Source: Coptis chinensis (taxonomy: Eukaryota; Streptophyta; Magnoliopsida; Ranunculales; Ranunculaceae). From it: a stretch of DNA of 64,000 nucleotides. Position numbers and translations under genes: made by a program. Where the stretch lies: positions 28,358,501 through 28,422,500 of the forward strand of contig CM027377.1 of the NCBI GenBank assembly GCA_015680905.1. The letters are read 5' to 3'. Shown here piece after piece: positions 35,304-46,283 of the stretch. The notes under the pieces were generated by a model, which was not told the DNA's origin, made no database searches, and worked only from the letters and a program-made list of their open reading frames with translations. Position 1 is the first letter of the stretch. Every line of letters begins with the position of its first letter.

Positions 35304-35858
35304 TTAATGGTGGCGCAAGCCCCACATCAAGATTTCGGCTTGTGTTTGGGTTAAACTCTTTTTGTATTTGGTTTGAACTCTGCTCTTGTTCATGGTTTTG
35401 GTGGAATGGTGTTTGGTTGTAGTGGGGGTGTGGGAGTACTGATTGGATGAGGCTATTAAAGCTTGAAGGTGCGTTAATGGGGGCGCGAGTGTGATACTGT
35501 GATACTGGGGTACTGTTGTGGTGGTGGTGGTGTGTAAATTGAACTGTTGTATGGTGTTATGGGTTGGTTGATGGATGATGGGTGATGGGGTAGTGTAGAG
35601 TGAGTGGGTGCTTGTCAAGATAGGGGTCGTTGAAGCTCCCAAAAGTTGGTTAATGGCGCCCGACCCTCGATTTGGGAGGAGTGGGGAATCGGGATTTGTT
35701 GGTATGGGAAGATGGGGTTTCTCAAAATGAGTTAAACCGCTGGAATGGAAGAAGGAGGAGAGATGGGGGGGGGGTGGCATTTCGAACGTGGTGTGGTGGA
35801 GGAGCCGAGTGAGGGAGATGAGGAAGACGACTGTTGCTGTAGTTGGGCCTTGGGCCAA
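35304..35858 (-). other. open frame inside L1 without recognisable similarity
   Basis: A 184-codon minus-strand frame with a His/Thr/Pro-rich low-complexity product. The sequence below it is G/T-rich on the plus strand, which keeps the minus frame open. It is most likely chance and is noted only because of its length. Confidence 0.2.
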
Positions 35859-36122
35859 ACCAATTAGCTACTTGGGCCGGTCCACATTAGTTTAGGTTGT
35901 GTTGGGCCAAGTTTCTTTTGGGCCGGACCAATTAGGTTTAGTTTTTCTTGGGCCAATTTCTATTATTTTGTTTTGGGCCGAATTCTATTAGTGGATGGGC
36001 CAGTTTCTATTTTGTTTTGGGCCGAATTCCATTTGTGTTTTGGGCCAGTTCAATTTATGTTTTTGGGACAGTTTCATATATTTTGTTTGGGCCAGTTCTA
36101 TCTTTGTTTGGACCGGTCCATA
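35843..36122. repeat. TTGGGCC short tandem array in L1
   Basis: About thirteen copies of TTGGGCC followed by AAT, GAATT or AGTTT, spaced roughly 20-30 bp. It forms imperfect units such as TTGGGCCGAATTC and TTGGGCCAGTTTC. Confidence 0.85.
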
Positions 36123-36790
36123 TAAATTAAAATAGATTCAACGAGGTCTTTAAATATGTAGACTTTTGGGTTTTGGTTTCGGGCTTTGATTGTGGACTTT
36201 TGACTGTTTAATTGTGTTACGTTTTATGTTGTAAATTGTATGGACAAATCAAATGATAGAATGTTGTGGAAGCCTGTATAAACTTGGTTGTCATTATCTA
36301 AGACAGATGTGACGTTGATAGTTTGTATTTTTGACACGTGACGAGATAGAAAGTTTAGGAGATATAATATTCCTAAAACGCTATAAAAATGTTATGCGAT
36401 ACGTTTGAAGCAATTGTGACATTATATAATATGTTGGGATATATATATTAAATACAATAATTTTGGAGAAATAAATGTATAAACGCTCCATTATTTTATC
36501 TGCGAGATGCTACTAGGAGGTAGTAGAGTATTTGTGGATATTTTCCACGGGATTGTGGCGTACTGCAATAATATATTGGCACGTGAAAGAATGAAAGTGG
36601 TTATGAGATATATTGAGATATTTCTAAATATTGTGGCTTAGTGCAATAAGGTATTTGACCTGCACGTGATATAGTGGAATGATTATGAGATATAAATGTA
36701 TGACACTTGAATAAATTACGTAACGAAAATCCTAGAACATAGTTATCACAACTCATGTGATTTGGCCCTAGTGATGGGCGTATGTGATAT

Positions 36791-36865
36791 GATTGGCCCT
36801 TCGGGCGTTTCAGTGAATCTGAATGGCCCTTCTGGCATAAGTAATGTGATTGGCTCTTCTGGCGT
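36791..36865. repeat. GATTGGCCCTTCGGGC repeat in L1, 3 copies
   Basis: Copies near 36791, 36821 and 36848 with one or two changes each, spaced about 30 bp. Each core GGCCCTTCGGGC-type block is nearly palindromic. Confidence 0.8.
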
Positions 36866-37309
36866 AGCTGAATGGTGGCTTGATTATTCCGTTAGCAAAA
36901 TTAGAACGAGACACACGATATTTTATGCCGAATATTGGCAGTACTCACCTAATGGCTTTTGTGTGAGGGTTACCTGGTGTGCGGCATCCCGCTTAGGGTA
37001 GTTACGCACGGAGTGGTTCATTATGGGAGGGGAGGCATGTGGATATACATGTTCGGCGTTGGAAAGCGATTGTGGTAGCTAAGAAAACTAGGTAAGACAT
37101 AGATACGGCGTGATTTTTAGGGACACGCAAAGAAAGCCTTAAATAATATAATTATGGCATTATGTGGGTTAATGATATATCTTTAAATGTATGATTGTAT
37201 ATAGTTTTGCAGAAGGGTGAGTCAAACTAATTACTTGTGCAGAGACGACCCACTCTGTAATTGAGCATGAAATGCGGTAAGTATAGAATATGCTTGGCTG
37301 GTTTTTAGT

Positions 37310-37550
37310 TTTAGTTAGAACCTAAGGCGCCTCGGTGGAAGAACTAAATTAATGCCTTTGTATTATGGTTGGGAAGCTAAGGTGCCTCAATAGAGGAACT
37401 ACATGCCTTATTTATTATGCTTATGGTTTGTTGTGTGGTTAGTGGGAAGTTAAGGCGCCTCAGTGGAGAAACTACCTGCCTAATTAAGAATGTTGTATTA
37501 GTCGTTGGAAGTTAAGGCACCTCGGTGGAGGAACTAAATGCCTTATGTAT
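37310..37550. repeat. GGCGCCTCGGTGGAGGAACTA repeat in L1, 4 copies
   Basis: A block of the type TTAAGGCGCCTCGGTGGAGG followed by AACTAAATGCCT recurs near 37320, 37375, 37448 and 37510, spaced about 55-73 bp. Confidence 0.85.
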
Positions 37551-38044
37551 TGTGTATATATATGTATAAGATTTATTTGTATTTTAGGGCTACTCACACC
37601 AGCATTGTTTCTAATGCTGACCCGATTTGCATGTTTACTTATCTGGTGTGTTCATTAAATGAACATAGTTAATAAGTATTGGCAGGTTTAGTGTTGAAGA
37701 AGGTTGGTTGCTGCTTGTGGTTTGCATTAGCGTCGCATTCATGATATGTTTTGTTTTCCCTTAAGGTGTAATAGATTTTAGTTGAGAAAAATGTAATTTG
37801 TATTTTCAGTTGTAATTATAATTAAAGAGTTGTTGAAAGGAGATTTGTAAGTTAATTAGATTTGTGAATTTTTGAAATGAAGAGGACTTTTGTTTATCTT
37901 AAATTTTTATTGGTTTTTAATTATCCGTGTATTTAAATTGATTAGGGGTTTTTTTGGGAGTTGAGAGTGCATCACACCTCGAAAATTGAAGAGTCGGAAA
38001 CAAATATTGTTTTTCCAATTACAATCGAAATTTGGGGTGTGACA

Positions 38045-39477
38045 ATATGCTGTTGGAATGAAGAATGTTGGATGTCATTGGGTGTGAAGCTTAATGCAGA
38101 TGGAACTATTAATAGATATAAGGCGAGATTGGTTGCCAAGGGATACACACAGCGTTATGGAATTGATTATGAGGAGACTTTCGCACCTGTGGCGAAAATC
38201 AATACGGTCCGAAATTTAGTTTTGCTTGCAGCAAATAAAGATTGGCCCTTGCACCATCTTGTTGTGAAGAATGCATTCCTAAATGGGAATTTGGAGGAAG
38301 AAGTATACATGGATATGCCTCCAGGTGTGAAGAACCATCCCAAAGATGTTGGGAAGTTGTGTAAATTGAAAAAGGCTTTGTATGGCCTGAAACAGTCTCC
38401 AAGAGCTTGGTTTGGAAGACTTACACAGTCAATGAGAGTTTTTGGGTACAAACAGAGCAATTCTAACCATACCTTGTTTATCAAACACAAGGATGGTAAG
38501 ATTACAACTCTAATTATGTATGTTGATGACATGATTGTTACAGGGGATGATTCAAAGGAAATAAATGAATTGCAAAAGTATTTGTCGGAAGAATTTGAAA
38601 TGAAGGATCTAGGACAACTGAAGTATTTTCTGGGTATTGAAGTTGCAAGGTCTAAAAAGGGGATTTCACTTTCACGAGGAAGTATGTCATAGATTTGCTT
38701 CTGAAAGCAAACAGAATGTTGGATTGCAAACCAATGGAGACACCCATTGAGATGAATCATGGACTCACCATTCATCCTGATCATGTTCCTACTGATAAAA
38801 GAAGGTATCAGCGTCTTGTAGGAAGGTTAATTTATCTCTCTCATACTAGACCTGATATTGCTTATGCTGTGAGTGTGGTTAGTCAGTTTATGCACTGTCC
38901 TAGTGAAGAACATATGGATGCAGTTTCTCGTATCTTGAAGTATTTGAAGAAGGCACCTGGCAAAGGTTTACTGTTTGGAAAGTATGATGTATTGGACATT
39001 GTCGGATACACAGATGCAGATTAGGTTGGTGATAAAACTGACAGACGTTCTACATCAAGATATTTCACTTTTGTCGGTGGAAATCTTGTAACTTGGCGTA
39101 GTAAGAAGCAGAAAGTTGTTGCCAGATTGAGTGTAGAAGCTGAATTTCGAGGTATGGCACAGGGAGTATGTGAATTGTTATGGATCCGTACTGTCTTGAT
39201 GGAATTGGGCTTCAAGCTTCAAAAGCCTATGGATTTACATTGTGATAATCAAGCCGCCATTCAAATTGCACATAACTCTGCTCAGCATGATCGAACAAAG
39301 CATGTGGAGGTTGATCGTCATTTTATTAAAGAAAATCTTGATAGGAAGGTTATTCGTTTTCCGTTCGTAACCTCAGAGGAGCAATTAGCTGATGTTCTTA
39401 CCAAAGGTGTATCTCATAAGGTGTTTGACAGCTCAGTTGACAAGTTGGGCATGATTGACATCTATGCACCAACTTGA
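38045..39477 (+). pseudogene. C2 reverse transcriptase and RNase H
   Basis: Resumes after L1 with the RT: VKLNADGTINRYKARLVAKG, YEETFAPVAKINTVRNLVLL, VVKNAFLNGNLEEEVYMDMP, ALYGLKQSPRAWFGRL, the catalytic YVDDMIVTGDD, then LKYFLGIEVARSKKGISLS. The RNase H follows: RLVGRLIYLSHTRPDIAYAV, YTDAD, LHCDNQAAIQIAHNSAQHDR and DVLTKGVSHKVF, ending KLGMIDIYAPT at 39477. A few breaks are present. Confidence 0.9.
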
Positions 39478-39484
39478 GGGAGAG
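39472..39484 (+). promoter_or_regulatory. polypurine tract of C2
   Basis: TTGAGGGAGAG immediately precedes the 3' LTR. Confidence 0.75.
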
Positions 39485-39785
39485 TGTAGAAAGCTGTATA
39501 TATTAGAAGTTATTCTTCACATCATAGTGGAGAGTGTGACCTGCACCTATGCCAAATCATGATAGAGCGCGACTTACGCCCAGAGTCCAGTAGATACATC
39601 ACGTGAAGAGCGCGACCCACGCTCGTCCAAGGCTCAACCCGAGCGCACCCGCGCCTCGTGGTTCTCAAGTCACACCGACTGTTTTGTTTCTGTTCAATTG
39701 TAACCTCTATATAAACAATTGTAATCTCTTAGAATTCAATCAAGTAAATATAGAACTGAATTGAATTGAATCCTCTGGTTATACA
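39485..39785 (+). repeat. 3' LTR of C2
   Basis: 301 bp partner of 13442-13743, ending ATACA. Differences between the pair are mostly C/T and G/A changes. Confidence 0.92.
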
Positions 39786-40201
39786 CGCGTGAGAACGAGT
39801 AAGATAGTGTTTGTGTTCTAATTCACGATAAGAATTACTTGGAAAAAAAATGTGGTTGGGGTTTAGTAGTGTTGTGACTAATGTTCTCTTTTATTAAAAT
39901 GTATCAGAACTTTATGGTGACGAATAGAGGTACCCGAACACAAGGTAGAAGCTAGTGCACTTAGGCACTTGGTATAAGCGCCAATGCACCTGGCATTGGT
40001 AGAGGCGGTGCAGTACCAGAACCTAATGTTGAGCAGCCACCACGATGGGGCCTGACATTTGATTACGTCGATTTGCTTTCGGTTAACTTCGAGAGTTGTT
40101 GGTTTTGAGAGAGATGGTGTTCCACCCTGTTGGTGTGGCACCTATAGGCGAGCATAGGGCTGAGGTAGTGGCTCCAGGAGGTCAGGGGCCCGATGATGAT
40201 G
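39786..40201 (+). pseudogene. G1 leader end and gag N-terminus
   Basis: Continues G1 after C2. ATG near 39914 starts MVTNRGTRTQGR, the usual opening of Tekay/Del gag. A degraded low-complexity stretch follows up to GGQGPDDD, where G2 is inserted. The gag resumes at 45273 with EAWQKMVERF. Confidence 0.65.
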
Positions 40202-40530
40202 TGTTGAGACACCAACTCTAACTGCCAGACCATTCACTAGACGGACAGCTAGAGCTCTACGCGCATCACACACATATGTGGTCTAATAGTTTATTTTAAG
40301 TAAATTATTATTTAAAGAATATTGTTGAATATTGTTTCCTAGTTATAGTAGGAAATTGTTAGGGTTTGGACCTATATAAGGGTCGTAGGATTGTTCTTTA
40401 ATTTTATTAATTGAATTCATATTATAGAAAAAGGTAGTTTTAGTCTCTAATCAAAAGACTATTGGTAGCTGATCTCTAATCAAAGGATCAATTCGATCTA
40501 ATATTTAGACTCAAGAACTGAGTCTCATCA
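40202..40530 (+). repeat. 5' LTR of G2
   Basis: 329 bp with a TATATAAG box near 40373. It pairs with 44944-45272. Confidence 0.92.
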
Positions 40531-40532
40531 TC

Positions 40533-40550
40533 TTGGTAATAGAGCCAGTC
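40533..40550 (+). promoter_or_regulatory. primer-binding site of G2
   Basis: TTGGTAATAGAGCCAG a few bases after the LTR resembles the initiator-Met tRNA site (TGGTATCAGAGCC). Confidence 0.65.
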
Positions 40551-40582
40551 GATTTCTCTCAAAATTTTTTTTCTCTCTTCAC

Positions 40583-42088
40583 CATGACGGTAAAAGAACT
40601 TGAGGAGATTACAGGAAGACATGAGGATACCCTCGCCACCCACACCACCACGCCAACCACCACCCACCCTCCTTAACGATCTCACCACAAACATGCGGCC
40701 GCTTGATAGGGTTGATAATCCTAATCCTATTCCGCTAAACCCTCATCAACGACTTCAACAAAGAGAACAATATCCGGGGGCGACCACTTGGCTTGGATTT
40801 TCCCCTGCTTTGAAGGAGAGGAACCCGAGGGATTCATTTTTCAGGTGGAACAGTTTTTAGTTTGAATCCTATGCCTCTGCTAAGAACAAGTCACCATGGC
40901 CTCTATTCATCTTCGTGAAAGAAGCGGACCCACTACGCACAAAAACTCCATAATTTGATGGGAGATTTAACATGGAATCAATTTTCTAGGGCCCTTTGTA
41001 AACGATTCGGTTCGAGAAAAAATCTGGATCCTATGAGTGCAATATCTAAATTAGTGCAAACTGGTACAGTCTCTGCCTATATCTCACAATTTGAAACAAT
41101 GGTTAACTTGGTTCCAAATTTACAAGAGGCTTACCAAGTCAGTCTGTTCCTTTCGGGACTAAAAACTGATATTCAGGCAGGAGTCCGTCTTCTAACACCT
41201 ACAAGTTTGTCCCATGCTTTTGAGTTAGCATTGTGTCAAGAGGACGCGATAGAGGCTACTAAGTCGTTCCATGCAACAACCAATCCTTATCGCCAATATA
41301 CCAAACACCCCAACCCGACCAGTATCCTTAAACCTAACTCCTCGAATCCTTCGCTGCCAACGGGAGTTAAATGCCTTTCATGGGTTGAGCAGAAAGCACA
41401 GCGAGAAAAAGGCCTATGTTTTAACTGTGACGAAATTTATAAGCCAGGCCATCATTGTATGACAACTCAATTGCTACTACTGGATGCGTACTCACCAGAG
41501 CAAGACCAAGAAGGTTTCACCGATGATCACCAGTCCAAAGACCAAGAAGACATCATTCAAGTATCTCTGCATGCGCTCGAGGGATCCTTTGGGTCTAGCA
41601 CAATGCGCACCTCAGCGCTAATTAAGCATACTCCTCTTTCTATGCTCATCGATTCGGGATCAACTCACAATTTCATCCATCCGACAGCAGCTCGCCGTTG
41701 TGGTCTGTTTATCACCAGTTATGCCACACTCCAAGTAATGATCGCCGATGGTGGATATTTACCAAGTAAAGGCTTGTGTTCGTACGTTAAAGTCCAAGTG
41801 CAAGGATTCAGTTCCACCACGGATTTCCACGATGCACGCTATCAAAGTTGCGACATTGTGCTTGGCACACAATGGCTTGGTACACTAGGCTGTATACATT
41901 GGGACTTTGGGCAGTTAGTCATGAAATTCTCTGCTAATAACCAAGTCTTTACAATAATGGGGAATGGTTCCCCATTGGTCAAGCTCATCGACTCTCCAAC
42001 AATGACAAAGGCAATCCAGCAAGAGAAACAAGTATACCTACTTTCCTTGGACGCACCGGTTACTTATTCGAATGCGGGAGCATCTTAG
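40583..42088 (+). pseudogene. G2 gag and protease region
   Basis: The longest open part (40955-42088, 377 codons) carries gag motifs LTWNQFSRALCKRFGSRKNL, VSAYISQFETMVNLVPNL and YQVSLFLSGLKTDIQAGVRL. A zinc-knuckle-like KGLCFNCDEIYKPGHHC and a retropepsin-like domain (LSMLIDSGSTHNFIHPTAAR, then IVLGTQWLGTLG) follow. The upstream part to the first ATG (40583) is proline-rich and broken. Confidence 0.85.
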
Positions 42089-45028
42089 AAAATTCATCTA
42101 CAACCACATCAGGTATCCTTACAAAGCTTACTTCTTCAATTTGCGGATATATTTGGAGTTCCACAGAGCTTACCACCTCCTAGAACACATGACCACCGCA
42201 TACCCCTCCAACCAAAAACCTCACCTGTCAGTGTCAGACCATACAGATATCCTCACTTTCAAAAATCTGAAATCGAAAAAATTGTTAAAGAACTCCACAT
42301 GCCAGGTTTTATTCGACCTAGCTCCAGCCCATTCTCTTCACCCGTTTTACTAGTCAAGAAAAAAGACGGTTCATGGCGCTTATCCGTCGATTATAGAGCC
42401 CTTAATGCCATCACAATCAAAGATCATTTTCCAATTCTAGTTGTGGACGAGTTATTAGATGAACTTCACAATGCCACAATATTTTCTAAACTCGACTTAA
42501 GGGTCTGGCTATCATCTAATTAGGGTACATGACAGTGACATTCCTAAGACAGCATTTAGGACCCATGAGGGACACTATGAATTCTTAGTCATGCCCTTTG
42601 GCCTCTCTAACGCACCAGCAACTTTCCAAAGCTTGATGAACGAGTTGTTTCGTCCCTATCTTCAACAGTTCGTATTGGTTTTCTTTGATGACATATTGGT
42701 ATATAGCAAGGACGAGTCCTGGCATGTGCTACACCTCCGCAAAGTATTGGAAATATTGCGCATTACACAAACTATTTGTCAACGATCTAAGTGTTAGCTC
42801 GAACACCCTTTTATTGCCTATCTTGAGCACATTATAGATGCAACCGGGTGTCTCGATTGACAATGAAAAGATTAACGCAGTGACTTCGCGGGCCACTTCC
42901 GTCCAACATCAAAGAATTACGTGGGTTCCTCGGGTTGACAGGTACTATAGAAAATTAAGTAAGGACTATGGCAAGATTAGCGGGCCTCTCTCTCACCGCT
43001 TAAAAAGATTCAGTATGAATGGAGTCCCCGTCGCCACATTGCATTTAACGATCTCAAACTTGCTCTTACAACAACCCCAGTGTTGGCATTACCAGATTTT
43101 ACCATGGAATTCTATATTGAATGCGATGCATCAGGACATGGTTTAGGTGCAGCTTTAATGCAAAAGGGCATGCAACTTGCTTATTTCAGTAAGGCATTAG
43201 CAGGAAGAAATCTGTCTCTACCTATCTACGACAAGGAAATGCTGGCAGTCATTGCCGCGGTACAAAAGTGGAGACCCTACTTGCTGGGACGACATTTCAA
43301 GATCTTCACAGACCATAGAACGTTGAAATACTTCAACGAGCAACGATTAAATTCGTTAGAGCAGCAAAAGTGGGTATCCAAACTTTTAGGATACGATTAT
43401 GAGATATGTTTCTGCCCTGGCAAGCACAATCAATCTGCATATGCGTTGTCAAGGTTCCCTCAAGTCAGTGCACTACTCGCACTCTCTGACCCTATAATGG
43501 ACAGTTTGATAGAAATAGCAACAGAATGTTCTTTCCACCCTGCCATGCAAGCCTTAATAGAAGCCATCAAGCAAGATCCATCTTCACGTAAGTTCTTCAC
43601 TTATGAGGCTAACACCTTGCACTATAAAGGAAGATTGGTAGTAGCCCCACATTCTTAGTGGTGTGACAAATTGCTTAAAGAATTCCATGCCTCTCCTGCC
43701 GCAAGACACTTTGGGTTTCTAAGAACCTACAAGCGACTTCAAACAAGTTTTTTCTGGCAAGGAATGAAGACTTCAATTAAAGATTTTATTGCTCGTTGTG
43801 ATATTTGTCAAAGAAACAAGGCAGAATCCGTGGCTCCTCCAGGATTACTTAATCCACTACTTGTACCTGAAGATGTTTGGATTGACCTATCTATGGACTT
43901 CATCGAAGGTCTACCTCGTTCGCTTAACAAAACTGTCATTCTTGTGGTGGTTGACAGGCTCTCTAAATATGCTCATTTTAGCGCTATTGCACATCCCTAT
44001 ACTGCAAGCAAGATTGCTGAGATTTTTGTTCGAGACATTGTCAAACTTCATGGACCTCCTAGGTCAATTGTGAGCGATCGTGATCCTATATTTATAGGTA
44101 ATTTTTGGGAGTCTTTTTTCTCATTACAAAATACAAAATTGTGTCGTAGCTCAGCATATCACCCATAATCTGACGGTCAAATAGAGGTCACAAATAGAAT
44201 TTTGAAATGCTACCTAAGATGTTTCACGGGTGACAGACCGTCTACTTGGGTTACATTTCTTCCATAGAATGGTGGTATAATTCTACCTATCAGGCTACAA
44301 TCAAGATGACTCTGTTTGAAGTAGTTTATAGTCAACTCCACCTTCGATTCTACAAAAGACATACTGTGCACAACCGCTTGTTCATGCGTAGACATACACC
44401 TACGAGCCGCTGATGAGACCTTGAGGATTCTAAAGAAAAATATGATTGCAGCTCAAGAGCCGTATGAAGATTTTAGCGGACACCACCCGCGTAATCGAGA
44501 GAGTTTTTCGTTAGATGACCTGGTCTACTTAAGATTATAGAAGTATCGGCAAACAACCTGCTGCCTCTCAAACATATACTAAACTATTTCCAAAGTTTCA
44601 CCTGGACCATTTAAAATTATCCAAAAATTGGAGCGATGGCATACAAATTACAGCTACCATTAGGTTGTAAGATTCATCCAATTTTTCATGTCTCTTTATT
44701 AAAGAGGTGTTTGGGGGCAAATCAACCTGTTTTAGATGACCTACCAGTTCAGCCAGACAATACAACTTGGATTCCACACCAAGTTTTAGAGACGAGGTTC
44801 ACTAATGAAGGTACAACGGAGTGGTTAGTGCAATGGGAAGGATTTTCATTAGATGAGGCTACTTGGGAAGATTCTTCACAACTGCTGCAGCGTTTTCCTC
44901 AGCTTAAGCCTTGCGGTCAAGCCTTGTTTGATGGGCGCGGGGATGTTGAGACACCAACTCTAACTGCCAGACCATTCACCAGACAGACAACTAGAGCTCT
45001 ACGCACATCACACACATATGTGGTCTAA
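42089..45028 (+). pseudogene. G2 pol: RT, RNase H, integrase, chromodomain
   Basis: RT motifs: [75 protein letters not shown]. RNase H: FYIECDASGHGLGAALMQKG and FKIFTDHRTLKYFNEQR. Integrase: [56 protein letters not shown]-terminal chromodomain: WLVQWEGFSLDEATWEDSSQ. The frame at 44636-45028 runs past the start of the 3' LTR (44944) and stops inside it. Several breaks are present. Confidence 0.88.
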
Positions 45029-45272
45029 GAGTTTATTTTAAGTAAATTATTATTTAAAGAATATTGTTGAATATTGTTTCCTAGTTATAGTAGGAAATTG
45101 TTAGGGTTTGGACCTATATAAGGGTCGTAGGATTGTTCTTTAATTCTATTAATTGAATTCATATTATAGAAAAAGGTAGTTTTAGTCTATAATCAAAAGA
45201 CTATTGGTAGCTGATCTCTAATCAAAGGATCAATTCGATCTAATATTTAGACTCAAGAACTGAATCTCATCA
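44944..45272 (+). repeat. 3' LTR of G2
   Basis: 329 bp partner of 40202-40530. Its first ~85 bp overlap the chromodomain reading frame. Confidence 0.92.
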
Positions 45273-46283
45273 TGAAGCATGGCAGAAAATGGTTGAGAGG
45301 TTTATAAAACTTAAGCCTGAGAAATTTTCCGGTATTAGTGATCCAAGAGATGCTGATAATTGGAGAGAAGATCTGAAAAAGATCTTTAACGTACTTAACT
45401 GCATTGAAGTACATAAACATAAGCTAGCTGTTTGTAGTCTATTTGGAGATGCATCCAAGTGGTGGGAATCTGTCTCAGCGGGAGAAGACCATAATACTAT
45501 TACTTGGACTGAATTCTGCATAAGTTTTGATGCACAATATTTTCTAGAGAGTATTAGGTCTGCGAAAGTGATAGAGTTCATGACATTAGAACAGGGTAGT
45601 ATGACAATGACTGAATATGACATAAAATTCAGACAACTCCTTCAATTCGCGTCGGATATGTATCTTTCAAATGAAAGGAGGGCTAGGAAGTTCAAGGATG
45701 GTCTTGTTCGTCCACTTAGAAAGGCAGTGAAGGGTCGACAATTTAGGACTTATAATGATGTTGTCGAGTGTGCTCGCACTATGGAACTAGACAGACCGAA
45801 TGATGCTAGTAAGACATATTCGAAGAAGGAAAATAAGGACAAGTATGATAACTATAGTAAAGGATTTAAGGCTCAAAACCAGCAAGGTCAGAATTCTCAG
45901 CCATGGAAGAAACAGAGAATAAGGTGGCAAATCATGGACAGACACGACAAGGAGACAAATTTATTCCTCATGAAGAGTGGCGTTGTTATCGATGTGGAGA
46001 TCAAGGGCACATTGCTTCTGATTGTAAGAATCCTAGGAGAGAATTTCAAAACCAGAACCAGAGACAAAACCAGGGCCAACAGAGGGGCCATGGTGGTAGA
46101 CATGATCAGCAGCAGGCACCATTTCAGGCTCGGGGCCACATGATTGCTCTTGTTCAAGCTGAAATTGAACTCAGAAGTTCCAAAGAGTACATTATGATTA
46201 TGACATCACGCACCACGTACCCAAATGGTCGAGTTTATCTTTGCAAAGACCTCATGATGGGGGTTCTAATGGAGCAATGGTAA
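45273..46283 (+). pseudogene. G1 gag, main part
   Basis: Resumes after G2: EAWQKMVERFIKLKPEKFSG then ISDPRDADNWREDLKKIFNV, WWESVSAGEDHNTITWTEF, LEQGSMTMTEYDIKFRQLLQ and FKDGLVRPLRKAVKGR. It closes with a CCHC zinc knuckle, CYRCGDQGHIASDC, and Gln-rich sequence. This is the Retrotrans_gag class found in Tekay/Del chromoviruses. Few breaks besides the insertion. Confidence 0.88.

Larger units (their letters stand above)
34828..38044 (+). mobile_element. solo LTR L1 of a Tekay/Del-like gypsy element, 3.2 kb
   Basis: Begins TGTAACGCCCGTATTTAAA and ends TTTGGGGTGTGACA, the ends typical of Tekay/Del LTRs, and is flanked by exact ATATG duplications. No second LTR copy, primer site or gag/pol is seen, so it is read as one LTR left by recombination. 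Orientation is inferred from the TGTAAC start. It holds three separate tandem arrays, listed below. No coding region is supported. Confidence 0.8.
13442..39785 (+). mobile_element. Ty1/copia LTR retrotransposon C2, nested in the G1 leader
   Basis: LTRs of 302 and 301 bp are flanked by CGTGT (13437-13441) and CGCGT (39786-39790), a one-base difference at a CG site. Own sequence lies at 13442-14916, 33039-34827 and 38045-39785, about 5 kb. Gypsy G3 sits in its protease region and solo LTR L1 in its RT. It is a different copia family from C0/C1, although both LTRs share a TATATAAACAATT-like promoter block. LTRs differ at about 22 of 302 sites by hand count (~7%), more than those of its host element G1. 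Roughly five breaks besides the insertions. Confidence 0.92.
40202..45272 (+). mobile_element. Ty3/gypsy chromovirus G2 (short-LTR, Reina-like), nested in G1 gag
   Basis: LTRs of 329 bp each (TGTTGAGACACC to TCTCATCA) are flanked by TGATG and TGAAG (one mismatch). Order: Met-type primer site, gag, protease, RT, RNase H, integrase, chromodomain. Short LTRs and a classical C-terminal chromodomain point to the Reina-like group. LTRs differ at about nine of 329 sites by hand count (~2.7%), about one million years at an assumed 1.3e-8 per site per year. The coding part has roughly eight to ten breaks. Confidence 0.9.

Noticed and set aside
35948-36130. Open frame rich in Phe/Gly/Pro in L1
   Set aside because: It is produced by the TTGGGCC tandem array in the LTR; not a gene.
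34828-38044. L1 as a DNA transposon or a LARD element
   Set aside because: TG...CA ends, a 5-bp duplication and Tekay-like termini fit one LTR; no terminal inverted repeats and no second LTR were seen.
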